A DNA stretch of 64,000 nucleotides from Streptomyces sp. 1-11. GTDB taxonomy: Bacteria > Actinomycetota > Actinomycetes > Streptomycetales > Streptomycetaceae. The stretch's first letter is position 1, and each line of letters begins with the position of its first letter. Made by a program: the position numbers and the translations under genes. Below, in pieces: positions 16,535 to 24,152 of the stretch. The stretch covers positions 124,001 through 188,000 of the forward strand of contig NZ_BJTV01000003.1 of the NCBI RefSeq assembly GCF_007176755.1. The letters run 5' to 3'. The notes below the pieces were generated by a model. It saw only the letters and a list, made by a program, of their open reading frames with translations, was not told the origin of the DNA and searched no databases.

Positions 16535-17068
16535 ATGCCCGAGCAGACCAGCCCCGCGCCGGAGGGCTACACCACCGTTGCGCCCTGGGTCGTCACCGAC
16601 GACACGGGGGCCTTCCTCGACTTCGTAGCCCAGGCGTTCGGGGGTGAGGTGCTCGGGCGGGTCTCGACCGAGGATGGCTTGATCGGTCACGGTGAAATTC
16701 GAGTCGGCGACACCGTCGTGTTGGCCTTCGACCGACACGCGGACTGGCCCACCATGCCGAGCCTGCTGCGCGTGTTTGTTGCCGATGCGGACGAGGCGTT
16801 CTCACAGGCTGTCGCAGCCGGCGGCCATATTGTCACTTCCCTGACCGACGACGCCTTCGGACAGCGCGGAGGGCGCATCAAGGACCCCTTCGGCAACATC
16901 TGGTGGGTGGTCAGCTGCGTGGAGGACGTCTCTGAGGGCGAGATGTGGAAGCGACTGCAGGACCCCGTATACGCCGAGGCCATGCGCGTGGCTCAAGAGA
17001 CACTCGACGCCGAGCTCAGCGGTCGACCCCGCGGGCGCAGCAGTGCACCGGTCAGGACAACCAGCTGA
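16535..17068 (+). CDS. VOC-superfamily (PhnB/glyoxalase-like) protein
   Basis: 177 residues; one PhnB-type VOC unit of about 130 residues with paired beta-alpha-beta modules: VAPWVVTDDTGAFLDFVAQA, IGHGEIRVGDTVVLAFD and RIKDPFGNIWWVVS. The helical C-terminal tail is rich in Glu/Arg. VOC proteins include glyoxalases, antibiotic-sequestering and thiol-transferase resistance proteins and epimerases; the substrate cannot be told. AAGGA lies 6 nt before the ATG. It occupies the left half of the transposon-like unit, with the transposase downstream in the same direction. Confidence 0.85.
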   Translation: MPEQTSPAPEGYTTVAPWVVTDDTGAFLDFVAQAFGGEVLGRVSTEDGLIGHGEIRVGDTVVLAFDRHADWPTMPSLLRVFVADADEAFSQAVAAGGHIVTSLTDDAFGQRGGRIKDPFGNIWWVVSCVEDVSEGEMWKRLQDPVYAEAMRVAQETLDAELSGRPRGRSSAPVRTTS

Positions 17069-17217
17069 CCCATGATGTCGGGGTTCGCATGCGCGAGATC
17101 GTTAGCCAAGGAGCGTTTTCATTCTGCTTCGGCAGCTTGCCAGTTGGCCTGACACACGGGTGAAGCCCCTGGTAGATGGTTTTCGACCAAGAAATCCGTC
17201 TCTACTAAAGGCTTCAC

Positions 17218-17982
17218 GTGCTTGTTTACCCGTCGGGGCTGGACGTGTCCAGTTCTGCCCTCCGCTTCCTCTCCGCCCGTCTGCGGGAACACCGCCGTAG
17301 TCTCGGCACCCGGTGGCGGCGACTGAGCCCGGGTCGGCAGGCTCTGCTCGCCCTCGCCCATCTCCGCAACGGTCATCCGTATGTGCAGCTTGCGGCCGGG
17401 TTCGGAGTGGGCACCACCACCGCCTACCGCTACGTCACCGAGGCGGTTGAGGTCCTGGCCGTCCTTGCCCCGACGCTCGCCGAGGCGGTCCGGGCGGCGT
17501 CGATGAAGGCATTCGTCCTGCTGGACGGGACGCTGCTGCCGATTGGCCGAATCGCCGCCGACCGGCCTTTCTACTCCGGCAAGCACAAGAAACACGGGAT
17601 GAACGTGCAGGTGATCGCGGATCCTTCCGGCCGCCTGGTGTGGGCCTCGCCAGCCCTGCCCGGGGCCGTTCACGACGTCCGTGCGGCACGGAAGCACGGC
17701 ATCATCGACGCGCTTGCCGAGGCCGACGTCAACTGCTGGGCCGACAAGGGCTACCAGGGCGCCGGAGGCACGGTCCGTGTCCCCTGCCGCGGCCGGTGGG
17801 AGACGCTTTCTGCAGGGCAGCAGGCCGTCAATCGATCCCACGCCAAGATCCGGGCGCTCGTCGAGCAAGCCGTCGCCACCCTCAAGTCCTGGCGACTCCT
17901 CCGCAAGCTCCGTTGCTCGACAACCCGCATCACGGTCCTCGTCCAGGCTGTCCTCTGCCTGCATCAGGCCAGCTCAACTTGA
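17218..17982 (+). CDS. IS5-family transposase (DDE_Tnp_4 type)
   Basis: 254 residues. An N-terminal HTH (LSPGRQALLALAHLRNGHPY, then FGVGTTTAYRYVTEAVEVL) precedes a DDE nuclease domain: first Asp in VLLDGTLLPIGR, second in ALPGAVHDVRA and WADKGYQG, and Glu in RALVEQAVATLKSW. The length is normal and no frameshift is evident, so it may be active. The start is GTG at 17218. Inverted GTGAAGCC/GGCTTCAC (17160 and 17211) bracket the leader and could fold over the start. It lies against the right inverted repeat. Confidence 0.9.
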   Translation: MLVYPSGLDVSSSALRFLSARLREHRRSLGTRWRRLSPGRQALLALAHLRNGHPYVQLAAGFGVGTTTAYRYVTEAVEVLAVLAPTLAEAVRAASMKAFVLLDGTLLPIGRIAADRPFYSGKHKKHGMNVQVIADPSGRLVWASPALPGAVHDVRAARKHGIIDALAEADVNCWADKGYQGAGGTVRVPCRGRWETLSAGQQAVNRSHAKIRALVEQAVATLKSWRLLRKLRCSTTRITVLVQAVLCLHQASST

Positions 17983-18265
17983 GCATGGAAAACGCTCACT
18001 GAGCAGACGGTCGTACTAGATCACGCAGGGAACGACGGGAACCAACCAAGCCAGCCAACCCCCTCAGCCCCCATGCCAGGTCACCCCGGCATCTGCCCGT
18101 GGACGAGCTAATGGCCCGTTACCGTTGCCACGGGCCGGCCGTCACGACTTGCTCTGGTCGACGACACCTACAGCGTGGCGGGGGCCGGCGGGGGTGCAGC
18201 GGAGCACACGCGCGCGTCACTGGTCAGCCGACGCGCCGTCGTGGCTGACTGTCGTCGACCGGGGC

Positions 18266-18730
18266 TCAAACCTGCACCCGCCGCACGCCGGTGCAGGCGG
18301 TCAGCTTGCTGCCGTCATCAGTGAGGAACAGCATGAACGTCCACGAGCCATCGGCAGTCCTGATCTGCCCCAAGCGAACCGGCTGCTGATGCCGACCGAG
18401 CAACTCCACGGCGCGTTCCAAGTTGGTGGTCTCGATGCCCCGACGACGCGTAAGTCGCAGCCGGCGTCCATAGACACGGGCGAGCAACTCGGCCGACGTA
18501 GCCCCGTCCCAGACCATGTAGGAGCCGCCGCAGCGGAGCGCCGCCAGAGCGGCTACAGACGCCTCATCGCTACCGACCAGCAGTCGTTCGAGTCGTTCCC
18601 GCTCCACCCCCGTCACCCCCGCCCGGATCCTGCTGTACAGCAGCCAGATACAGCCACCACAGCAACCGGCCCCACCCCGTAGCGCCCCCTGGAGGCCAGA
18701 ACGCAACCTGTATGACCGTCTCCGACCCAT
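18266..18730 (-). CDS. Hypothetical protein of the island
   Basis: About 154 residues from the ATG at 18730; the true start is uncertain because frames remain open to 18850 and GTG codons near 18610 are also possible. The C-terminal ~100 residues look protein-like, with SDEASVAALAALRCGGSYMV, TNLERAVELLGRH and SWTFMLFLTDDGSKLTACTG, and no known catalytic motif. I do not recognise a named family. It is first in line with two further minus-strand genes of the island. The 265 bp to its left (18001-18265) show nothing. Confidence 0.5.
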   Translation of the reverse strand: MGRRRSYRLRSGLQGALRGGAGCCGGCIWLLYSRIRAGVTGVERERLERLLVGSDEASVAALAALRCGGSYMVWDGATSAELLARVYGRRLRLTRRRGIETTNLERAVELLGRHQQPVRLGQIRTADGSWTFMLFLTDDGSKLTACTGVRRVQV

Positions 18731-18919
18731 CTCTCTATAGCTACGGATCAGAAAGCTTCTGACATCCACTGCTGACATCAACGACGGCGGATGGGGGCGG
18801 CCCCCTTGCGTAGCTAACCGGCCGTCGTACCAGCCACCAACAGCAGCCACAGAGTGCTCGGATCGAACTCCTAAAGCGGTGGTCGGCGGTACCCCGTTCG
18901 GTGGCAGGCGGCCGTACGC

Positions 18920-19567
18920 CTACTCGCAGGTCGGAGCGGCTGCCATCAGCATGCTGCTGATCGAGCCTGTGTCGGCGGCGGCGCTCGTGGGATCGATGCT
19001 CGATTCCTCTGCGACCGTCGTGGCCCAGCAATCTCCCCAAGTGGCTGCCCAGTCACCAGCGAGGTCGCTGTCGGGATCGAGATCCTCGGGCTTGCCCGTG
19101 ATTCCGTAGGCATCGAGAAGTCGTCGCTCCACGCCGAACGGTTCGCCCATGGCGAGCTCCGGGTACTCACTGATCCAGCGCCTGAGAATCCGTCCGCCTT
19201 CGGCGATCAGCCACGCTTCTCCGTCGTTCTGTTCACTGTGGAAGAAGAGTTGGGCCTTACCGAAGACCGCGCTCAAATCTCGGCACAGGCTGGTGACGTG
19301 CGCCGTCTGCTGGGTGTATGGCAGGCCGAAGTACGGCCCGATGACCAGGGTCCACCCCTGCATCGGCGGCGTGACTACAACGGTGGAGAACGGCTCCTCC
19401 TCGTCGTGCGCCACCTCGTCGATGAGTGCCACACCCTCGGTCCAGCTCGTCTCCTGTACCTCCGTCAAGCCGAGGGCCATCACTACCTCCGCCTGATCGA
19501 CAGTCTCGACCGCGAGCCATGAAAGCCAACAGGCGCGTATGAGCGGTGCGGAATCAGATGTCCCCAT
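18920..19567 (-). CDS. Hypothetical protein of the island, VTPPxxGWTLVIG family
   Basis: 215 residues from the ATG at 19567 (an alternative ATG at 19576 adds three). Acidic overall. The segment VVVTPPMQGWTLVIGPYFGL, then LSAVFGKAQLFFHSEQND and EAWLIAEGGRILRRWISEYP, resembles a family of uncharacterised Streptomyces proteins with a VFVTPPxxGWTLxxG core. No enzyme motif, signal peptide or membrane helix. It probably belongs to the cargo of the integrative element; an immunity or regulatory role would be a guess. Confidence 0.65.
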   Translation of the reverse strand: MGTSDSAPLIRACWLSWLAVETVDQAEVVMALGLTEVQETSWTEGVALIDEVAHDEEEPFSTVVVTPPMQGWTLVIGPYFGLPYTQQTAHVTSLCRDLSAVFGKAQLFFHSEQNDGEAWLIAEGGRILRRWISEYPELAMGEPFGVERRLLDAYGITGKPEDLDPDSDLAGDWAATWGDCWATTVAEESSIDPTSAAADTGSISSMLMAAAPTCE

Positions 19568-19622
19568 GGCCTGCATCGTAGGGGCGCAGGTGTTCGCCGA
19601 CCTGAGGCAGTCTCTGGGCATC

Positions 19623-19665
19623 TGCGGTGGTTGCTGTACAACAGCGAAGTACAGCAACCACCGCA
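19623..19665. repeat. 17-bp perfect inverted repeat with 9-nt loop
   Basis: Arms TGCGGTGGTTGCTGTAC (19623-19639) and its exact complement (19649-19665) flank AACAGCGAA. It lies upstream of the 215-aa gene in the 323-bp gap 19568-19890, which otherwise holds no gene. Related GTACAGCA-type sequences recur near 18632-18658 and 18829-18852. It may be an operator of the island or an RNA hairpin. Confidence 0.7.
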
Positions 19666-19890
19666 ACCGACCACCAAAGGCCGTGGAAGACCCCACGACC
19701 TGCGTGCTGGACCGCAATGGCCGTCCCGCCGAGAGTTCAGGACGAAGAGGTCGTGCCAGACCCGTGCCAGATCGTGCGGAGAGCCACGGGGAACACTGGG
19801 GAGCCAGCCGACCTCGCACCAGGCGTCGGCGCCGCTCAGTCGCAGGTCAGCCTCGGGGTAAGCCCTAGATGCCCTTAGCTCTTCCCAAGC

Positions 19891-20577
19891 TCAAGTCTCG
19901 TCTACGTGACCGTTCAGATGGAAGAGGAGCCATTCGAGCCAGTCCGGTGTGACACCAAGCTCCGAGGCCCAGACGTGCATGGCACTGACGTAAGTGGTGT
20001 ATCGGGTGGGCCAATGGCGGGTGCCCGCCGCCTTCCAGCTCGACCACCCGAGGGCGTTCAGCGAACGAAAGACGCGGTCGTCGAGGATCAAGGCCCGTTC
20101 ACACGCGGCTTCACGATCGTCCACGGCCGCGAACCACTTGGTAAAGAAGGATCGTCCCACTCCACTAAGGACGAACTGCCGGTAGGCCCCGCTCAGGTCT
20201 CCGCTTCGGACGGCATGGCGTGTGGTCCGAAGGACTCTGGGCAGGCGCGGGTCGGACAGGGCCGCTTCGGTGTACCGCGGCCCGCGTCCGTTGGTGGTGC
20301 CTGAGCCCCAGACCATGACAGCTACGAACAGGTCACGCAGGCCGTCGGGGTCATCACCAGCGAGGTCACGGAGACGGGCCAAGTCGCCGCGTTCGATCAG
20401 ACGGTCACCGGCCGGCTTACCCAGGGATTCAACGCCGATATCGAGTACATGCGCCGCCCCATGCGACGCCAACCGCGGGTGCCATGTTCCTGGACGGAAG
20501 CGCACGGGCTTCTGTGCACATTCGCCGTAGCCGACAACGAGCCTCTGAAGCTGCTCCACCATGCTCCCCCTGGCCAT
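19891..20577 (-). CDS. OGG-fold (8-oxoguanine glycosylase-like) protein
   Basis: 228 residues from the ATG at 20577 (MVEQLQRLVV at 20562 is an alternative). The block VMVWGSGTTNGRGPRYTEAAL, then SGVGRSFFTKWFAAV, ALILDDRVFRSLNALGW, YTTYVSAMHVWA and WLEWLLFHLNG, is the pattern of proteins annotated as 8-oxoguanine DNA glycosylase OGG fold. These are common on actinobacterial plasmids and islands. They are distant from true OGG1; I see no clear Lys/Asp catalytic pair, so a glycosylase activity is unproven and a defence or DNA-handling role is possible. Confidence 0.72.
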   Translation of the reverse strand: MARGSMVEQLQRLVVGYGECAQKPVRFRPGTWHPRLASHGAAHVLDIGVESLGKPAGDRLIERGDLARLRDLAGDDPDGLRDLFVAVMVWGSGTTNGRGPRYTEAALSDPRLPRVLRTTRHAVRSGDLSGAYRQFVLSGVGRSFFTKWFAAVDDREAACERALILDDRVFRSLNALGWSSWKAAGTRHWPTRYTTYVSAMHVWASELGVTPDWLEWLLFHLNGHVDET

Positions 20578-20815
20578 GACGGCGGCATGCCGTGGGCCGT
20601 AGCGTATGGGAAGTCGACCATGAGCGCAGGTGAATGGCCTCGTCCACCGCCTCCTGGAGCACCCACCGAACACTGAAGGCTTGTATGCGCGACGTGCTGT
20701 ACCTACTCGCGCGCGCACGGAGCTTTCACACCGTGGATTATGCGCCCTACACAGTGCTTGCGCGACGCTGCACGCTGAGTGCCGAGTCTTCAAGCGGACT
20801 ACCCGGGGGGGAACC

Positions 20816-20983
20816 GTGGGCGAGTGGAAGCAGAGCAAGTGCGGCTGGCCGACGGCATCTGGAGGGCGTTGCCAGAACAAGACGCTGAAGGGCACCTCAC
20901 GCTGCTACCGACACCAAGGCGACTGGACGAAGCGCGGCCAGGCCGAGCTGAAGAAGAGGGCGAGCAAGCGTCGCAAGAAGTAG
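20816..20983 (+). CDS. 55-aa Cys/His protein (putative zinc ribbon)
   Basis: Starts at a GTG preceded by GGGGGGAA. The sequence begins MGEWKQSKCGWPT and contains four potential zinc ligands (C-x8-C, then C-x2-H in GTSRCYRHQGDW), followed by a strongly basic Lys/Arg tail ending KRASKRRKK. Such CGWPT...C...CxxH proteins are recurrent small genes of Streptomyces plasmids and integrative elements; they may bind nucleic acid. It is the gene next to the distal attachment repeat. Confidence 0.65.
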   Translation: MGEWKQSKCGWPTASGGRCQNKTLKGTSRCYRHQGDWTKRGQAELKKRASKRRKK

Positions 20984-21115
20984 GGCGCAGTCGGGGGTGA
21001 GTGCCCAACTGCGTGACAACGTCGGCGCACACCGGCGAACGAGCACGGACGCCTGCGGACCATTGACGCAGGTGAGAAGCACACCAGCCCAAGGCCGCGC
21101 CCCCGCCCAAGTTGC

Positions 21116-21163
21116 TTCGGGACGAAGAGGTCGTGGGTTCAAATCCCGCCACCCCGACAGCCG
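21116..21163. repeat. Attachment site, distal copy (48-bp direct repeat, copy 2)
   Basis: Identical to 15998-16045. It carries only the 3' half of tRNA-Pro, so it is not a functional tRNA. It marks the right edge of the 5.1-kb island and the left edge of whatever element supplied the next integrase relic. Confidence 0.9.
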
Positions 21164-21170
21164 AAACAGA

Positions 21171-21208
21171 AGATAAGGCCGGTACTGAATTCAGTACCGG
21201 CCTTATCT
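21171..21208. terminator. 19-bp perfect hairpin after the distal attachment repeat
   Basis: Arms at 21171-21189 and 21190-21208 are perfectly complementary with no loop nucleotides in excess (centre GAATTC). Position and size equal the hairpin after the intact tRNA, but the sequence is unrelated. Confidence 0.75.
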
Positions 21209-21410
21209 GCTTCCGGTAGACCTCCTCGGTCACAGCCGTCCCGGAGTGCCCGACAAGCCGAGAGATCTCCTCCGGAGGGACAAGGCGTCCATTCGTCGGC
21301 GTTGATCCCGTCGATGCCCTTGAGCGCCTGGCGGAAGGCACGGCGGACGTTGGCGGCATCGAGTGGCTTGCCCACGGCCGAGGAGATGGGCCCGGGGTTC
21401 TTCCGTACGG
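21171..21410 (-). pseudogene. Second tyrosine integrase relic, with internal deletion
   Basis: The minus strand encodes VGKPLDAANVRRAFRQALKG then NADEWTP. The RELRH segment with the catalytic Arg is missing, and a different frame resumes with PPEEISRLVGHSGTAVTEEV and YRKQIRPVL, including the Tyr nucleophile. The reading frame then runs through the hairpin into the attachment repeat. So the gene has lost its N-terminus, an internal segment and its frame. It is a relative of the relic at 16.1-16.3 kb but a distinct copy, belonging to an element to the right of the distal repeat. Confidence 0.8.
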
Positions 21411-21495
21411 GCCGCGGTCGGGAGCGCGACGTCGATGTACGCGTGCATCGACCCGCAGGTCAGGCGGTCGGCCGCGTCGTGTGTGCTGGCCGGGG

Positions 21496-22245
21496 TCAGG
21501 CCGCGTGACCACCGTCGGCGTTCAGTTCGGTGCCGGTGATGTAGCCGGCCTCTTCACCGGCGAGGTATGCGATGAGCGAGGCGATCTCGTCGGCGGAACC
21601 GAAGCGGCCGAGGGCGGTCGTCGCCCGCTGTGGTTCGGCGAACGGGCCGTCCGCGGGGTTCATGTCCGTGTCGACGGGGCCGGCCTGGATCAGGTTCACG
21701 GTCACCCCTCGGGGACCGAGCTCCCGCGCCAGCGCCTTGGTCAAGCCGATCAGGGCGGACTTGCTCATGGCGTACAGCGTGCCGCCAGGAGCTCCGGCAT
21801 ACCGCGAGAGGGCGGTACCGAGCGAGATGATTCTGCCGCCGTTCTCCAGACGTGCGGCCGCAGCCTGGGACGCAGCGAAGACGCCTCGCACGTTGACGGC
21901 CAGGACCCGGTCGACGTCGGCCATGGTGAGACCGTCGATCGGGCCGAGGACGCCCACTCCGGCGTTGTTGACAAGGACGTCCAGTCGGCCGAACCGATCG
22001 GCGGCGGTCGCCACGGCACGCACCACCGCTGAGACGTCCGCCGCATCGGCCTGCACGGCCAGCCCACGGCGCCCGGTGGACTCGATCTTCTGCACCACGT
22101 CGCGCGCCGCTTCCCGGTCCTGCACATACGTGATCGCTACGTCAGCGCCCTCCTGGGCTAACCGGAGCGCCGTCGCCGCCCCGATCCCCCGGCTCCCACC
22201 GGTGACCAGAGCGACCTTGCCGCCGAGCGGATTTTGGCTGTTCAT
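21496..22245 (-). CDS. SDR-family oxidoreductase (3-oxoacyl-ACP reductase-like), contains a TTA codon
   Basis: 249 residues from the ATG at 22245 (GGGAG upstream); an upstream ATG at 22287 is less likely. Classical SDR: NAD(P) motif TGGSRGIGAA, NNAGVG, active-site YAMSK with the Ser in ISLGTALS, and a C-terminal ITGTELNADGGHA. Substrate unknown. Codon 29 is TTA (22159-22161), the rare Leu codon read by the bldA tRNA, so expression is probably tied to development. TTA codons are enriched in accessory genes; together with its place after the integrase relic this suggests acquired DNA. Confidence 0.92.
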   Translation of the reverse strand: MNSQNPLGGKVALVTGGSRGIGAATALRLAQEGADVAITYVQDREAARDVVQKIESTGRRGLAVQADAADVSAVVRAVATAADRFGRLDVLVNNAGVGVLGPIDGLTMADVDRVLAVNVRGVFAASQAAAARLENGGRIISLGTALSRYAGAPGGTLYAMSKSALIGLTKALARELGPRGVTVNLIQAGPVDTDMNPADGPFAEPQRATTALGRFGSADEIASLIAYLAGEEAGYITGTELNADGGHAA

Positions 22246-22532
22246 CAGATCTCCCTCGATGTCGCGTCGTTGCGACTTCAAGGACATCGCAGATGCGGAG
22301 CCGCCGCTGGCGGGAAGCAGACGTCACGCTGGGATCGGACGTCGCGGTCGATCGACGTAGCGGCTCGACGGCAGTGGTGACGGCAACAAGGTGGACGAGC
22401 GCGAAAAGACGTCGTTTCGGTTGTGGGCTGATCATCGGCCGCTCAACCCTGGAGGAGCCGGGGATCGCATCGGCCGACATGCTGGGCCGCCGCACTACAG
22501 CAGCGTGCCGACGATCAGTTGACGCCGGCGAG

Positions 22533-23312
22533 TCAGTCCCACCAGAACGACCAGTGCGTCCGCAGCGGCAAGCTTTTCGCGTAGTCGGGGAAGGGTGTCG
22601 GCGGATCATCGACGATGTTGTCGGCGGTCGACAGGACGTGCTCCAGGGCAAGAAGCTCGGCGTGCGCCGCGGTCTGCGGCGGGCGGGCGACAGAGACGAA
22701 CAACTCGCCTCCCATTCCCACCACCCGGGCGCCGAACCGCTCCTCCCAGCTGCGCAGCAGCGCGCACACCAGCGGCAGCGGAGCGTCCGCATTCCAGCCG
22801 AGAAGCGCCGGGACGTCGGCGCTGCGCTGTGCAGGGACCAGCACGAGGCGGCACCCGTTCAGCCCGTACGGGTTTGCAGCCATGAGGTGACCGATCGTCC
22901 GCGCCGCAGCGTCCGCCGCCGAGGGATCGGCATCCGTGACCGGCGTCGCCGGTGCCAGACCCGGCCATGTCTCGAAGGGTGGGCCCGGATCGTGCGGCCA
23001 CGGCGCGATGCCCTCCGGCACCGGCACCGGCTGCGGATTCGTCCACCAGGACAGACGGCGGCGCCGGTACTCGGCGAAGTCCGAGGCCAGTACGTTCTCC
23101 AGACGGACAGCGGATATCTCGGCCAGGCCCGTCGGACGGCCCAGGAACGGGCCGCCGAGCAGCGGCACCAGCCCGGTGTCTTCCTGCCCGTGCAGCAGGC
23201 GTCGCCACACGCCATCGACGTCGGACGGCGGTTCGTCCGCAATCCAGACACACACCGACCCCGAGGAGACGAACCGCCCCGGGGGAAGACCCTCTGGCAA
23301 GGCGAAAACCAT
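22533..23312 (-). CDS. DUF4253 domain protein
   Basis: 259 residues from the ATG at 23312. The C-terminal ~110 residues hold the DUF4253 pattern: CRLVLVPAQRSADVPALLGW, then LVCALLRSWEERFGARVVGM and ELFVSVARPP. The N-terminal half has GSVCVWIADEPPSDVDGVW and a TGLVPLLGG turn found in Streptomyces members. Function unknown; some DUF4253 proteins are linked to polymorphic-toxin immunity, but no toxin gene adjoins. The 287 bp between it and the SDR start show no gene. Confidence 0.8.
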   Translation of the reverse strand: MVFALPEGLPPGRFVSSGSVCVWIADEPPSDVDGVWRRLLHGQEDTGLVPLLGGPFLGRPTGLAEISAVRLENVLASDFAEYRRRRLSWWTNPQPVPVPEGIAPWPHDPGPPFETWPGLAPATPVTDADPSAADAAARTIGHLMAANPYGLNGCRLVLVPAQRSADVPALLGWNADAPLPLVCALLRSWEERFGARVVGMGGELFVSVARPPQTAAHAELLALEHVLSTADNIVDDPPTPFPDYAKSLPLRTHWSFWWD

Positions 23313-23735
23313 GCCTGGACAATAGACCTCGGCTCCCTTCGGTCGCACACCGCCCTGAACGCCCGGGAAACAGCGGCGCTGATCGCGCCCCGGCCCAGGT
23401 AAGTGCCCTGTCATGTCAGCCGCGATCCGCATTCGGATTCCGCCGAAGCGGTGAACGTGGCGGCGCCCGTCGTCCGGGTGGGCGACGGGGCGTTGAGCTG
23501 CGTCATCCGCTCTTGTCGACTGGTTGACCGACTCCGTGGACCCCCAGCGATCCCGACGCCAGGTCGCACCCTGTGGACATGCCTGCTCGCGAACCCTTGC
23601 CAACTGCGCCTGATGCGCATCTCCGCCCCCGGACGGCAAGCGTCCGGGAGGCCCTCGGTCAGGCGGATCACCGGGTGAGCGGCCAGGCGCTCCAGGACTG
23701 AGCGGGCCGGCCGGAGCCTCGGTCGGGACGCCCTG
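23313..23735. other. Gene-free stretch before the arsenic operon
   Basis: 423 bp between the DUF4253 start and the arsC stop. Short open frames on both strands lack any recognisable motif or ribosome-binding site. I see no clear terminator or repeat. Confidence 0.5.
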
Positions 23736-24152
23736 TCAGGCTGCCGCCGGGGCGATCTCGTCGACGAGGGCCCGGACGCGCTGCTCGATGTCGTCGCGGA
23801 TGGGGCGTACGGCGTCGACGCCCTGGCCGGCCGGGTCGGGGAGCTGCCAGTCGAGGTAGCGCTTGCCGGGGAAGACCGGGCAGGTGTCGCCGCAGCCCAT
23901 GGTGATCACGACGTCGGACGCCTGGACCGCTTCGGCCGTGAGCACCTTGGGCACCTCCGCGGTGATGTCGATGCCCGCCTCCGACATGGCTGCCACGACG
24001 GCCGGGTTGACGCTGTCGGCGGGGGCCGAACCGGCGGAGCGGACCTGGACGCGGTCGCCCGCGAGGTGGGTGAGGAAGGCGGCGGCCATCTGGGAGCGGC
24101 CGGCGTTGTGGACGCAGACGAACAGCACGGACGGGGCTGTGGTGTCAGGCAT
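23736..24152 (-). CDS. arsC: Arsenate reductase, LMW-phosphatase type
   Basis: 138 residues. The P-loop VCVHNAGRSQMAAAF (C-x5-R) is near the N-terminus; the GCGDTCPVFPG segment supplies the redox Cys relay, and LPDPAGQGVDAVRPIRDDIE the acid. It reduces arsenate to arsenite with thioredoxin or mycothiol/mycoredoxin as electron source; which one is not decidable here. Start MPDTTAPS; its ATG overlaps the acr3 stop by 8 bp, so arsR-acr3-arsC is one translationally coupled operon. Confidence 0.94.
   Translation of the reverse strand: MPDTTAPSVLFVCVHNAGRSQMAAAFLTHLAGDRVQVRSAGSAPADSVNPAVVAAMSEAGIDITAEVPKVLTAEAVQASDVVITMGCGDTCPVFPGKRYLDWQLPDPAGQGVDAVRPIRDDIEQRVRALVDEIAPAAA

Larger units (their letters stand above)
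16355..17997 (+). mobile_element. Transposon-like unit: VOC passenger gene plus IS5-type transposase
   Basis: GAGCGTTTTCCA at 16355-16366 is the exact inverse of TGGAAAACGCTC at 17986-17997; extended to 20 nt the ends match at 17 positions. Both ends are flanked by ACT (16352-16354 and 17998-18000), an ANT-type target duplication as described for the ISL2 subgroup of IS5. A third, weaker end copy (GAGCGTTTTC at 17111-17120) lies just before the transposase, so a minimal 0.89-kb IS (17111-17997) is the alternative. The outer ends match better and have the duplication, implying that the 1.64-kb unit moved with the VOC gene as cargo. Confidence 0.6.
16046..21163. mobile_element. Decayed integrative element at tRNA-Pro
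   Basis: About 5.1 kb between two identical 48-bp tRNA-Pro repeats. Contents in order: integrase relic, transposon-like unit with VOC and transposase genes, two hypothetical proteins, an OGG-fold protein and a 55-aa Cys/His protein. Base composition is visibly less GC-rich than the flanks. No replication, transfer (FtsK-like) or excisionase gene remains, so it is probably an immobile remnant of an AICE/pSAM2-like element. The elements around it appear to have accreted in tandem, since another integrase relic follows the right repeat. Confidence 0.8.

Noticed and set aside
21116..21163. Second tRNA-Pro gene
   Set aside because: Only the 3' half is present; acceptor 5' strand and D-arm are missing, so it is an attachment-site copy.
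23403..23678. Small open frames in the gap before arsC
   Set aside because: Overlapping frames on both strands, no ribosome-binding site, no recognisable motif.
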